Below are positions 47,166-58,149 of a stretch of 64,000 nucleotides of DNA, in pieces; positions within the stretch are counted from its first letter, which is position 1, and each line of letters opens with the position of its first letter. The DNA lies in contig CP136062.1 of assembly GCA_032622095.1 (NCBI GenBank), positions 143,736,351 to 143,800,350 of the forward strand, read 5' to 3'. Under the pieces are notes generated by a model. That model saw only the letters and a list, made by a program, of their open reading frames with translations, was not told where the DNA came from and ran no database searches. A program made the translations under genes and the position numbers. This stretch comes from Siphonodentalium dalli. Lineage: Eukaryota; Mollusca; Scaphopoda; Gadilida; Siphonodentaliidae.

Positions 47166-50100
47166 ATATATATATATATATAGAGTAGGATATGTCATAA
47201 ATAAATAATATCTAAAAAAGAGTAGGATATGTCATAAATAAATAGATAAATAAATAAAATAAGCTCATTGTGGGCTTATGTTAGAATCAGTCCAATATGA
47301 ACCTAGATGTGAATATTTAGTTCCAATATTAACCTATTATGATTGAAGGATCGTCTAATCTAATGCACAAAGTAAGAAGCTTATCTGACATCCAAGTTTT
47401 AATATTAAAGTTATTCGCCACCCCCCCCCCCCCCACCCAATTCCACAACCAACCAATTCGGATTGCTGATTTTTGTTCGCAATTCCACTTCCAGGTCCAT
47501 AAAATGTTTGTCTATGGTTGAATGATCGTCTAATCTAATTCAGAAAATAAGAAGCTCATCTGACATCCAAGTTTTAATATTAAAGTTATTCGCCATCACC
47601 CTCCCCCACTCACCAACCAATTCAGGATCGCAGATTTGTGTTCCGCTTCCAGTTCTATAAATGATTGATTATGAATGCTGGATCGTCTAATCCATTGCAA
47701 AACAATAACAAGCTCATCTCACATCCACGTTTTAAGAACAAAATTATTCGCCACCCCCCTCACCAACCAATTCAGATTGCAGATTTTTGTTTGCAATTCC
47801 ACTTCCAGTTCTACGTAATGATTGCTTATGATTGAAGAATCGTCTAATCTAATGCACAAAATAAGAAGCTCATCTGACATCCAAGTTGGAATGCACAAAG
47901 TAAGAAACTCATATCTGACATCCAAGTTTTGAGAATAAAGTTATTCGCCACCCCCCTCACCAACCAATTCAGATCGCAGATTTTCGTTCGCAATTCCACT
48001 TCTAGGTCTATAAAATGATTGTCTATGATTGAATGATCGTCTAATCTAATGCACAAAATAAGAAACTCATCTTACATCCAAGTTTTAAGATTAAAGTTAT
48101 TCGCCACCCCCCCCCCCCCTCCACTAGCAATCCAATTCAGATTGCAGATTTTTGTTCACAATTCCACCTCCAGGTCCATAAAATGATTGTCTCTGATTGA
48201 ATGATCGTCTAATCTAATGCACAAAATAAGAAACTCATCTTACATCCAATTTTAAGATTAAAGTTATTCGCCACCCCCCCCCCCCCCCCCCCCCCCCCCG
48301 CGAACCAAATCAAGATCGCAGATTTTTTTTCGCAATTCCACTTCCAGGTCTATAAAATGATTGTTTATGTTTGAAGTATCGTCTAATCTAATGCACAAAA
48401 CTAGAAACTTATCTGACATCCAAGTTTTAAGATTAAAGTTATTCGCCACCCCCCCCCCCCCCCACCAACCAATTCAAATCGCAAATTTTTGTTCGCAATT
48501 CTACTTCCAGGTCTACAAAATGATTGTTTATGATTGAAGAATCGTCTAATCTAATGCACAAAATGAAAAGTTATTCTGACATCCAAGTTTTAAGAATAAA
48601 GTTATTCGCCACCCCCCCCCCCACCCACCAACCAATTCAGGTAGCAGATTTCGCATTTTTGTTCGCAATTTAACTTCCAGTTCTATTAAATGATTGATTA
48701 TGATTGCAGGATCGTCTAATCTAATGCAAAACCATAACTAGCTCATCTGACGTCCACATTTAAAGAATAAAATTATTCGCCACCCCCCTCACCAACCAAT
48801 TCAGATCGCAGATTTTCGTTCGCAATTCCACTTCCAGATCTATCAAATGATTGATTATGATTGCAGGAACGTCTAGTATAATGCAAAACAATAACAAGAT
48901 CATCTGACATCCACGTTTTAAGAATAAAATTATTCGCCACCCCCCCCACCACCAACCAATTCAAATCGCAAATTTTTGTTCGAAATTCTACTTCCAGGTC
49001 TACAAAATGATTGTTTATGATTGAAGAATCGTCTAATCTAATGCACAAAACAAGAAACTCATCTGACATCCAAGTTTTAAGATTAAAGTTATTCGCCACC
49101 CCCCCCCCCCCCCCCCCCTCCACTAGCAATCCAATTCAGATTGCAGATTTTTTTTCACAATTCCACCTCCAGGTCCATAAAATGATTGTCTCTGATTGAA
49201 TGATCGTCTAATCTAATGCACAAAATAAGAAACTCATCTTACATCCAATTTTAAGATTAAAGTTATTCGCCACCCCCCTCACCAACCAATTCAGATCGCA
49301 GATTTTCGTTCGCAATTCCACTTCCAGGTCTACAAAATTATTGTTTATGATTGAAGAATCGTCTAATCTAATGCACAAAATAAAAAGCTCATCTGACATC
49401 CAAATTTTAAGAATAAAGTTATTCTCCACCACCCCGCCCCCCCCCCCCACCCACCAACCAATTCAGGGGTAGCAGATTTCACATTTTTGTTCGCAATTCA
49501 ACTTCCAGTTCTATTAAATGATTGATTATGATTGCAGGATCGTCTAATCTAATGCAAAACAATAACTAGCTCACCTGACATCCACATTTAAAGAATAAAA
49601 TTATTCGCCACCCCCCCCCCCCCCCAACCACCAACCAATTAAAATCGCAAATTCGTGTTCGCAATTCCACTTCCAGGTCTACAAAATGATTGTTTATGGT
49701 CGAAGAATCGTCTAATCTAATGCACAAAATAAAAAGCTTATCCGACATCCAAGTTTTAAGAATAAAGTTATTCGCCACCCCCGCCCCCCCACCCCCCCCC
49801 CCCCCACCAACCAATTCAGAACGCAGAATTTTGTTCGCAATTCCACTCCAGTTCTATATAATGATTGTTTATGATTAAAGGATCGTCTAATCTAATACAA
49901 AGAACAAGAAACTCATCTGACATCCAAGTTTTGAGATTAAAGTTATTCGCCACCCACCCCTCCCCCAACCTATTCGGGTCACATATTTGTTTTCGCAATT
50001 CCACACTACCAGTTCTAGAAAATGATTGTTTATGATTGCTGGATCGGCTAATCCAATACACAAATGAAGAAATCTAACTGACGTCCGAGATTTAAGAATA

Positions 50101-50535
50101 CTTTTATTCGCCACCCCATCTCAAATTCCAATGACAAATATTTGTCCGAAATGTACTTCTAAACCTTGAAATGAACGCCTAATGTAGTACACAAATCCTT
50201 ACATATAATGCACAACAAATAATCTGACACCAAGTTTTTGACCAAAAAACGGTACACCTCCCCCACCCCCTAAAATCCTCAGTTATGCAACACCCCACCC
50301 CCTCCTCCCCTCCTCCACCTCCACCTGTCATACAGATCACATAATTTTGAGCTAAAATATGATTGTATGCCGTATTTGAAGTTCCAGTGTTAGGAAAAAA
50401 ATGTAATGTACCCCCACCCCTTCTCATATTGCAACCCAACTCACAGCCTTTTGCGTAAGGACTGACAATCATTATTCCCGATGCTCGAGATCACCATACT
50501 CTCCGTATGTGGAGCAAATAAATAAAATATAAAAA

Positions 50536-50565
50536 CGCTATTCGCCACCCGGGTGGCGAATAGCG
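50536..50565. repeat. Inner terminal palindrome at right end, 30 bp, perfect
   Basis: CGCTATTCGCCACCC plus its exact reverse complement; identical to the left-end site at 29273-29302. Confidence 0.88.
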
Positions 50566-50582
50566 ATTTCTATGTTATATGA

Positions 50583-50608
50583 CTATTCGCCACCTGGGTG
50601 GCGAATAG
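50583..50608. repeat. Outer terminal palindrome at right end, one mismatch
   Basis: CTATTCGCCACCT followed by GGGTGGCGAATAG; differs from the left-end copy by a single base at the centre. Confidence 0.83.
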
Positions 50609-50616
50609 CCACTGCC

Positions 50617-50625
50617 CCGTCGGAG
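50617..50625. repeat. Target-site duplication of the MULE, right copy
   Basis: CCGTCGGAG directly after the last element base, identical to 29213-29221. Confidence 0.9.
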
Positions 50626-50672
50626 CGCGAATTTAAAACTGAGCGAAAAATAGTACGACTCTGAATTTAAAA
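50617..50672 (+). repeat. Right half of the short palindromic repeat split by the MULE
   Basis: CGCGAATTTAAAACTGAGCG followed by AAAAATAGTACGA. Joined to 29171-29221, it restores a copy of the repeat seen at 51197-51274. Confidence 0.65.
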
Positions 50673-50892
50673 TATACCACAGGGAAAACAAGAAAGTTAT
50701 GTTGATAAGTTACATAGATTACGAAATGTTGGACACTGAATAGACAATTACGCCAATACATACAATATCAAACAATTCAAAACCATTATTAAGTGCCAAG
50801 CGACATACAAATCACGGTAACATCGACGATGTTGAAATGCTTGTAAGAACATATCTTGATTGCATTTGTATGAAAGCACACACCTCCCCATT

Positions 50893-51097
50893 CACCAGCC
50901 TGGAGTGACACCGTGGCTATACAGTCTGAGTTAGCATTGTCATCACAATCCGAAACCAACTGTTGATTTTTCAGAAATCAGTTGCCTTGATGTCCAGTCC
51001 ATAACTATCTCAATATCAGAATCATTATTTGGAGCATATGAACATCCATCATCGCAACATCGCATGGTGTATTTATGTTTTACACGATGTAAAAATA
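50893..51097 (-). CDS. Putative exon(s) beside the MULE, frame disrupted
   Basis: Two coding-looking stretches lie here in different frames. One reads YTMRCCDDGCSYAPNNDSDI and goes on to VMDWTSRQLISEKSTVGFG before a TGA; the other, shifted by one base, reads SDCDDNANSDCIATVSLQAG then EWGG and ends at a GTGTGTGC donor. Either they are one exon with a one-base frameshift, or two alternatives, with acceptor ATCAACAG for the second. Joining the second stretch to the 23.67-kb exon gives EWGGV-VCLRF, which is plausible if the donor leaves phase 2. Boundaries are approximate. It lies less than 300 bp outside the right end of the giant transposon. Confidence 0.4.
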
Positions 51098-51196
51098 GAC
51101 TGTGATCGTGTTTAATACACACATATATCGTCAGAAAAGACTGAGAACTGAAACTGTCACCAGATCCAAGACTTTTACGAAAATAGTTTTATCAGC

Positions 51197-51274
51197 TTTA
51201 AATTCGCGCAGATGGGTGCGCGAATTTAAAACTGAGCGAAAAATAGTACTGTGCGAATTTAAATACGAGTAAGG
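51197..51274 (-). repeat. Second, inverted copy of the short palindromic repeat
   Basis: TTTAAATTCGCGCAGATGGG, then CGCGAATTTAAAACTGAGCG, AAAAATAGTACTGTGCG and TACGAGTAAGG, followed by TA. In reverse it starts CCTTACTCGTATTTAAATTC, like 29171. Both copies have TA at this end, which fits a TA-targeting miniature element. Confidence 0.65.
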
Positions 51275-52157
51275 TAGTCATTATAACATGGACACAAGGG
51301 AACAATTCCAGAAAACATCAGATAAAACTCGAGGTCGTCGGTGGAAATCACATGTGGAAACGAACAGTTCACACGTATTGTGGGAAATATGTCACCCATT
51401 GGAAAGAAGAAGACTAGAATGATTTGCCAGACTTTATCGTCGATGCAACAACCTTGACAGATTTTAAAACTTTGACAGATTCTTTTTTTTTTTCACTTAT
51501 CAATAAGCGTTATGATTTCCGTGACGCTAATATGGCATAACTATGGCTTTTTTGGCAGTATATGTATTACTATGTTTTTTTGGCAGTATATGTATTACTA
51601 TGTGTTTGACTGTTACTGGAACGAAACGTCTAGAAACTTGTCCCATGATGATGAAGGTGATGATATACTACTTAAAAGGTAGTTCAAGTATTTATCAACC
51701 TTTATCGATATCGGGAAACATGCATTATAGAAATGGTTAGTTGTCTTTTTGAACGCAAAACGCTAAGGGCATTAACAAATTAAATTTGGTATGTACGTTC
51801 ATGTTGCGGCCTCTATTTTGAAATTTAGGCTCAAGTTTCGTTTCCTTTGATAATTTTATAGTTAATGATAACTGAATGAAATCAAATTTGGTATCGATGT
51901 TTACAAACATAAAATACAGGCAGATTTTCGAAATTCCGGATTTAATGCTTTCAAGTTGATAACTACAGTGAGGTTTGTTTTATCACATGCAAGTCCAATG
52001 CATTCGGACAGAGTTATGTGCCCTTTTCGGCTCTATAGTTTTAGTGTTGTTGGTTTTCAGTTACCAATTATATGGTAACATGAAGACGAATCTCTTATAC
52101 AATTTCAAATTAGACACTGTGATGCAACCAATGTGGATAAGTGATTCCAGTACTTAC
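51275..52157. other. Intron, nothing recognised
   Basis: AT-rich, with two direct copies of a 32-base TTTTTTGGCAGTATATGTATTACTATG-like segment near 51548-51603 (described, not spelled further). No exon was found although phases suggest one may lie between 52.16 and 51.1 kb. Confidence 0.5.
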
Positions 52158-52418
52158 CATCTGAAGACTCCCTTAAAATGGTTACTCTTGATTCCGTCAA
52201 CCCGAATTTGTACTCATACACATATGAATGTCTAGTTGAGTTTGGTGTGATTCTGAATTCGGCTAAGGACTCTGATGAAATTAATGCTGGTGTAAACCTC
52301 CCGTACACAGTTAGCTGATTGATGCAGGTGGAAGGTCCAGCGAATGTAGAATTCCTGACTTCTCCAGCACCACTCTCCACTCCCATTCTGCAAGTGTGTA
52401 TTTCTGGCGGGGTATCTG
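52158..52418 (-). CDS. Exon: first FN3-like linker and module
   Basis: A 261-bp exon, phase 1-1, acceptor CACTTTGCAG, strong donor GTAAGTAC. The 87 residues start DTPPEIHTCRMG and end RESSD. The D-T-P-P opening is the inter-module linker seen throughout the gene; the rest is beta-rich with N-glycosylation sequons (NST twice). Similarity to the downstream modules is weak, so the fold is inferred. The next well-defined exon lies beyond the giant transposon. Confidence 0.7.
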
Positions 52419-54309
52419 CTGCAAAGTGTATATTCACACGTTACATTGCATACCGTCGATCGGTCAGCTTCGAAAAAGTCGTATATAGGGTTTTCCAAAT
52501 TGTTGAGGAGAGTCAAACTTGAATATCACTCATACTTTTTTTTATCAAATACAAAACTCTGTGGAATGTAGATAATGTTTAACTACATCTTCAAAATAAA
52601 CCTATTAAAATAACGGAGTTTACGACATTTCAGAACAGTGTCGTCAAAGTGCGTATATTCGACGTTAATACATTTCAGAATTAAATATTTACAACAACGT
52701 TATACGACATTTTGCGCGATGAAATGGGGTCGCAAGAACCGTTTTAAATAGCACACAACCATTGCGCATGTGTTGTTACATAAAATATAGGGGTTCAGAA
52801 GAAACACGTATATACATATATAATACACACAACTGGTTACGTATATGAAAGCTTACATGGGCTGGGCGTCCTTTAATATACTGGGGTTTTGAGAACTTGC
52901 AGTTATAGATTACATTGTATGTGACGGTATGTGCCTCTATGCCACATCGCGTCGATTGCAATGTTCCTGTGTATAACTACAATTAGTATATGTCAGCGTT
53001 GCAATTCTCGATTACCTGATCGGTATAGCTAAATTTTGTTCAATATCAAAAATGAAGGAATCGATATCGGCTCTCTGGAAATCGATCATTCGCTTGAATA
53101 TATTTATATGTTTTGTATCTGAGTGCTGCTGTTTTCTGAATATACGCGGTTATATATATTCGATGGGAATAGGGGTTCGTTGATGTAACTATATATTGTT
53201 AATTAAAGATACAATCACGACGAGAAATTGGTTAAAATATCGTAGGGTCATAGGCTAACCAAAAGGCATAGCACTTTATCGTAAATTAGTACTCAACACA
53301 TATACTGGAAGTATCCAGAAATGCATGTGGGTGTTTTCTGAATGTCAACGTATGTATGTATATCGTCAGCATGGGTATTGCTTTCGCAGATTCCAATGAA
53401 CATTCCAATGTATAATGTTATTCTTGATGGGAGAATCCATTTAGTGAGGAACAGGGATTGTTATGGAGGGTTACATATCATCAACTTGCAAAGTTAGAAA
53501 TGTGATCACATGTAATTACAATAAGCGTGTAATTTTCGAATATGAAACCTTAAACTTTCCAACATTGCAAAGAACCTAGACAAGGTATGTGAACCATGCA
53601 AACATAATTTCAGTCTCACAGTCTCAATGTATAATTGTTCCAATGTTCAGAACTGAAGATTGATTCTCAAAATTCAACATCAACTATTTTTTTCCAAAAG
53701 TTATGTACTTTAAGCAGCAAATGAATGCCAATTACACACTACTTATTGTCACCTGGTTTTATACTATGGGGAATAGAATAATAGTACTGCAATTCCCGGA
53801 ATTTCTTGAAGAAGGTGTGAAACACATACTGGACGCTGTATGGTTGTGTGCGTTCCGCATTATGCATCAACTCAACGTAGTTATACGGCGAATAAATCGA
53901 ACTGTTACGAATAGCACGTTCAATAATTGAGAGAACACTAACTATCAACCTCCATCTGCTTGTGACCTTTTTCAAGGAATTTTTGTTTTATGACACGATT
54001 GCGGTAGACGGCAAGGTTTAGCAACCCATTCGATTGCATAATATTCATGTTATGGTTTGCGCAACCATCACTGTAAATGGTTATGTGGGTCATACTTTCT
54101 GGTAGCGACGAGATGTATTCCCAAATACATGATGCGCATACGTCGGCAATTAGGTCGCCGCCATTCATGGAGAAATGAATTTGGTCCCAAATTTGCCGCA
54201 TGAAACACATTTTATTTTTGCACGCAAGTGGTTGGTGGTTACCTGGTTGGGCGGAAGTTTATTTCAGCTCTGTGCGGAATTATTTTTGCAGAGAGAACCC
54301 TGGCTGTAT

Positions 54310-54371
<62 letters not shown>

Positions 54372-54469
54372 ATAAGTGCACGATCAGATTTTGTGATAAT
54401 TGATGTACATGCTATATATCGTCTAACTTATTCACGCACACTAATGCGTGGCTGTGGCTAGATACTCAC
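52419..54469. other. Intron, nothing certain
   Basis: Direct splicing from 54,470 to 52,418 keeps the frame, so this is read as one intron. An exon-like stretch at 52857-52966 was considered and set aside. Confidence 0.55.
54317..54369. repeat. (AT)n microsatellite
   Basis: About 26 uninterrupted AT dinucleotides. Confidence 0.95.
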
Positions 54470-54592
54470 ACACGCAAAATGATGATGTATAGGTAGTAAC
54501 TCTGTTCTCCGTGTGGAACCCTGACTCACACTGGCACGTGGACGGCGACGTCCCATTATCAACGCATCGTCCTGGCCAGCACACGTCACATC
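54470..54592 (-). CDS. Exon: EGF-like Cys-rich segment
   Basis: A 123-bp exon, phase 1-1, acceptor TCTCAACAG, donor GTGAGTAT. It encodes CDVCWPGRCVDNGTSPSTCQ followed by CESGFHTE and ends FCV. The spacing C..C...C........C.C..GF matches an EGF-like fold, probably completed by the cysteines of the preceding 54-bp exon. Its last T joins CA of the 52.4-kb exon to give serine (FCV-S-DTPPEI), which supports direct splicing between the two. Confidence 0.8.
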
Positions 54593-54987
54593 CTGTTGAG
54601 AAATGAAGTATTATATCATTATAACTTATTCAGACGTTGTCGAGAACCCACTTATGTGTGTACCACTGGGTGTAACGGGTGTCCATGTAGGCAGTGTATT
54701 CTTGCAATACTTTTATTTGGATTAGTTCTACGCTCTTAGTTTATTATAGGATTCTCCGCAACTCCGACAATTCTGCGTGTTGCTATGTATGCATATATCC
54801 ATGACAACTGCGTATTACATATATATTCTCGTGTGTCGTGCAGATGAGGCCAAACGTCGCTTTCAAAACTAGTACTCACATTAATTGACGAAGTTCACAT
54901 TTCAATAAAATTAAGTGAAATATGCTTTCCATTACAATGCAAATGCGAAAGTATTGACAAATATTTGAGCTTAACAAAGTGACCTAC

Positions 54988-55041
54988 CTATACAAGAGTT
55001 CTCAGTAATTCCAAGATACGGTTCACCAAATTGTGGACAAA
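54988..55041 (-). CDS. Exon: short Cys-containing linker, start of EGF-like segment
   Basis: A 54-bp exon, phase 1-1, acceptor GCGAACAG and donor GTAGGTCA. It encodes about 18 residues, CPQFGEPYLGITENSCI, with two cysteines. The final G joins GA of the next exon to give glycine, so the product continues as GCDVCWPG. It is too short to identify alone; the phase match and the Cys pattern tie it to the neighbour. Confidence 0.65.
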   Translation of the reverse strand, partial: FVHNLVNRILELLRTLV

Positions 55042-56220
55042 CTGTTCGCGTGCTCATGCCTCAGATAAGTAACAGCGTACAGCAAAACTTTACATAATAT
55101 ATACACATCTCACAATAATTAGGTCTCAATAATCTCAATACTCATGAGGCTAATTGTGAGAAATTTGGCATCTATGCTCAGTGTCATAAGATGGATGATT
55201 TGAGATTATATTGACTCCCCTAAGGTCTTAGGTATGGATGTACATGTCGGTCTCAGTTCAATACGATTATAAGAATGCAGAACTAATTTAATTATGCATG
55301 CGAAGAACAATTTCGCACTGCATGTAACCCACCCACTGATATGCATGTAACCCCATTAACTCTGAATATAACCGTATACCTCTGCAAGTACATTTTAGGC
55401 AAAACTTGAAAGCACCGTGCCCTCATTATACCATAATACTGCATGGACCCTAAACATATTGATGTCAATTCCCCATGCAATAGCTGAGCATTGTCATACG
55501 GTCATAGGACGGATAATGTGAGTTTATATTAACTTCCATAACTGCACTTAGAACTAATGTATGATATCACTCAGTTCTGCACTCTCATAACCGTATAGAA
55601 CTGAGATCTACATTATGTACATCCATACATAATATATATAATACAACCTGGTGTTGGTGCCATACCTAATATGGATATAATTATAATTATTCGTTGCACT
55701 AACGAAGAAAGATACAAAAACAAAGAGGTAAATTGTGGGACTATATTTTCCGCCGCCAGCTCCAGAGCGCTGTAAATATATGCATTTTGCAACTTTTTTT
55801 TAAGAATTTTGATTTGTTAAAAAGACATAAAGCTCTAATTGTTGTCATGTGATATACAAGGTCTTCAACTCGTTATATTGGGATTAGATTTTATTAAACT
55901 TGTCTCATAAAACATTATATCCCAACACAACTCGTTGGAGATCCTTTATATCCTCGAATTTTACAAGGGGACTTACTTGATATGTTTAGATGGACAGCAT
56001 TGATAATTGATAAACCTCTCGTTGTTTTATAACTGATCGACAATATTTGCAACGCAATAATGAGAACGAATGGGTTATCCATATATGTATATGTTATCGA
56101 CATTTTCAGCTGTAATGGGATACACTGCAGAATCCACAATTGAACAGTCAATTGAAACTATTCTATGTTGTTTAAATCTCATGCATTCATGTAATTCACT
56201 GAATGGTGATATGTACTCAC
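55042..56220. other. Intron, nothing recognised
   Basis: AT-rich sequence between the TSP1 exon and the next exon. Two loosely similar stretches near 55140-55260 and 55480-55620 (CATTGTCATA, GGATGATTTGAG or variants, ATATTGACTCC) may be an old duplication. Confidence 0.5.
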
Positions 56221-56385
56221 GTTGACAATGCTCGCGCAGCTCGCATCTCCTCGTCTCATAATCCAGTGTGTACTGAGGGCAATCGGTGCTGCCCGGCGGG
56301 CAACAAAATATCTTCCTCGTTCTAGTCTGCGTCGATGCACCACAAGGCCCAGCACACTCAGAGTAGGTCGTCCAATAATTCACCG
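56221..56385 (-). CDS. Exon: thrombospondin type 1 repeat
   Basis: A 165-bp exon, phase 1 to phase 1, between acceptor TCTTATAG and donor GTGAGTAC. It encodes about 55 residues beginning NYWTTYSECAGPCG and ending ELREHC. The W..YSECAGPCG start, the TRTRK strand and six cysteines are the hallmarks of a TSP1 repeat, a Cys-Trp-Arg layered module of extracellular proteins. The symmetric 1-1 phase is typical of shuffled extracellular modules. It is the most 5' exon I can place in this gene; upstream exons should lie at higher coordinates but none was found up to 64 kb. Confidence 0.88.
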
Positions 56386-56529
56386 CTATAAGATGACATG
56401 AAATGATGAGGACATCGCATATCGCTTACCGTTTAAAATATACGTATTTCGTTACAACAATTAGTAAGGTGGGCTTAAATGTTGGTAACTCAAAGTGCCG
56501 ATAAACAATCGTAAGGTAACGTTTTCTAT

Positions 56530-56670
56530 TTTGTTTACATAACAGATGGTACAAACGTGACAATAACATGCAATGTACGCGATATTTATGATTTGTATAA
56601 GAACAACATCATTCTATCATATAATATTCTTTCTGTTCGTGGCGGTTTTAGTGGATGTGGTTATATTAAA
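56530..56670 (+). repeat. Copy of the dispersed repeat seen at 28.8 kb
   Basis: TTTTGTTTACATAACA, TGACAATAACATGC, GCGATATTTATGATTTGTAT and TTCGTGGCGGTTTT follow in the same order as at 28795-28925. Confidence 0.55.
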
Positions 56671-56699
56671 ACCTATATACATGTATATCTTTAAAGCAT

Positions 56700-58140
56700 T
56701 AATGATGTAATCTTCAAATATTGTTACACTCTCTTTCGATGACGGTATTCTAAAATAAGGGGGGGGGGAATTATACATATTGAATTACAAATTAATTCGT
56801 AGCGGTGTTACGCTTTTTATGTAGAAATTATGACGTATTAACGACAATCTTTAAGATGTGCGTTGGTGTGGGATAAACTATAGAAGGCGCGTGAACTGCA
56901 AAAATCGCAATCAGCGCTGGCATGGTAGAAGACAACAGTACAGTATACTCCTAGCGAAATGTGTGATGTATGTAAACCTCATTTGGCTTTAAATTAACAT
57001 AGTACATACATGCATCATCTGATAATCCTACAATCATTCGACCAAGGGGGAAAGGTACACGATGACGTTGTCGATTCGTAGCGTTTCTTTCAAATCGACA
57101 TGTTGACATTTTATGAATGAAATTAACATGATTAAATCGACATTCTTGTTATCAATCTAATATCTCAAGCTGGGGGCTCCCCCAGCGTCAACAATATGTT
57201 TAATTGATGTAACTACTCCTCTCGACAACACACAACAATCTTCACATATACATACTTTGATGTTGGGAGTTTATATTCTACCAGGGGATTGCCCGTTAAA
57301 AATGAAGGATAAATAAATTGTCTTTGTTACTTTATGTTCGCGTGCATGAACAAATTATCATATATATATATTAGAAATGGAATGGCTAAGCTTCCATTGG
57401 CACTACTTGGTGGGGGGGGGGGGCTTAGTAACATTTTATTTCACTCAGAACTTTATTTTACCAGCTTCAACGTATATAGATGCACATGGAACGCAACAAA
57501 AGCAACATACATGTATATTACTGTATTACTATATACTAGCTGAAACAGGCTTTGTTTTGAGAATAACCACACGTCGATCTTGAATGTAGAGTCAAACATG
57601 TCTTCTAAGATCGAAACACAGGTAGAACGGTAATAAAATACGAAAATTGAATATAGTCATATAGCAGAGTCATGTGCATTGTTTACATGTTGCCACATGG
57701 ATGAAGCATGTGCAGCAGCTAGCGGGATTGGAGACCTAAACTACAGATGACCGCGTTAACCAATGATCGAACGAGAATTTGTTTCGGTCACAACATCGAG
57801 CAGAATCTTGTCATGCCCTCTTACGGTGTATATTGACAGGCGTGATTTGCCGTGTTTTAGGAGTTGATGAAGAAATGTGATTAAAACGTACTTGGTATAT
57901 ATTCCGGAGCGAATTGTCTCAGGTGTGAAACTTAATATTAGTTTTATCCGGTTAGAGTGATAACCTTGGTAATTAAGTCGCTAATTTAGTTTGTGGGATG
58001 ATTGTAGGGCATAATCAAAGGCACTTGATAAGATTATGACATGATAGCAGAGTGTTTTTTAATATCTCAATGCATCAGAATTATATAAGAGCGCTTTGGC
58101 TTAACGCAAATAATTAAACAAGCTACATATACTTTACAGA
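56700..58140. other. No gene recognised
   Basis: AT-rich region upstream of the TSP1 exon, with short poly-G runs near 56760 and 57411. If the host gene continues upstream, this is intron; no exon was found. Confidence 0.55.
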
Positions 58141-58149
58141 AAGTTCTTC

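Larger units (their letters stand above)
29222..50616 (-). mobile_element. Giant Mutator-like (MULE) DNA transposon, 21,395 bp
   Basis: Ends are inverted copies: the left begins GGCAGTGGCTATTCGCC and the right, read in reverse, begins the same. A 9-bp duplication, CCGTCGGAG, flanks the element exactly. Inside, on the minus strand, are a MULE transposase with SWIM finger (one stop codon) and a PHD-ParB-USP-like ORF. Arms are several kilobases long: 29222 to about 34640 on the left and about 47340-50616 on the right, built of a terminal non-tandem part followed by tandem units. Long terminal inverted repeats, a 9-bp duplication and the transposase class agree with a MULE. The element occupies an intron of the host gene. 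High similarity of the first 500 bases of both arms suggests a fairly recent insertion, although one nonsense codon is present. The arms differ in length through gain or loss of units. Confidence 0.87.
47340..50616 (-). repeat. Right terminal inverted repeat of the MULE, with tandem array
   Basis: Inverted copy of the left arm: about 16 units of 160-180 bp with poly-C runs on the plus strand, each next to TTATTCGCCACCC, then a single-copy terminal part from about 50.12 kb. Unit order and sequence variants resemble the left array, but the three-unit higher-order blocks of the left arm are absent. Confidence 0.88.
69..56385 (-). other. Large multi-exon gene: TSP1 - EGF-like - FN3-like repeat extracellular protein (partial, 3' end outside window)
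   Basis: Span of all exons assigned to one minus-strand gene. Exons were joined because each has an AG acceptor and GT donor in the reverse strand and because the codon phase at the end of one fits the start of the next at almost every junction. Domain order is TSP1, Cys-rich EGF-like, then many FN3-like modules with linkers such as SDGVTIDSSPP and VDTTPPTIG. Such proteins are expected to be secreted or to have a large extracellular part; no signal peptide, membrane segment, start codon or final stop is visible, so both ends lie elsewhere. Known exons sum to about 9.2 kb (about 3,050 residues). The largest intron, about 27 kb, holds a giant MULE transposon. No orthologue name is recognised. 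The single-gene assignment is an inference; the exons are read directly. Confidence 0.75.

Noticed and set aside
52857-52966. Possible exon with acceptor TACACAG and donor GTAAGC encoding CGIEAHTVTYNVIYNCKF.
   Set aside because: If spliced after the 54,470 exon the junction codon would be TGA, and its phase-0 end does not fit the 52,418 exon. Direct splicing 54,470 to 52,418 works.
54175-54403. ORFs with Tyr-Ile runs.
   Set aside because: They translate an AT dinucleotide repeat.
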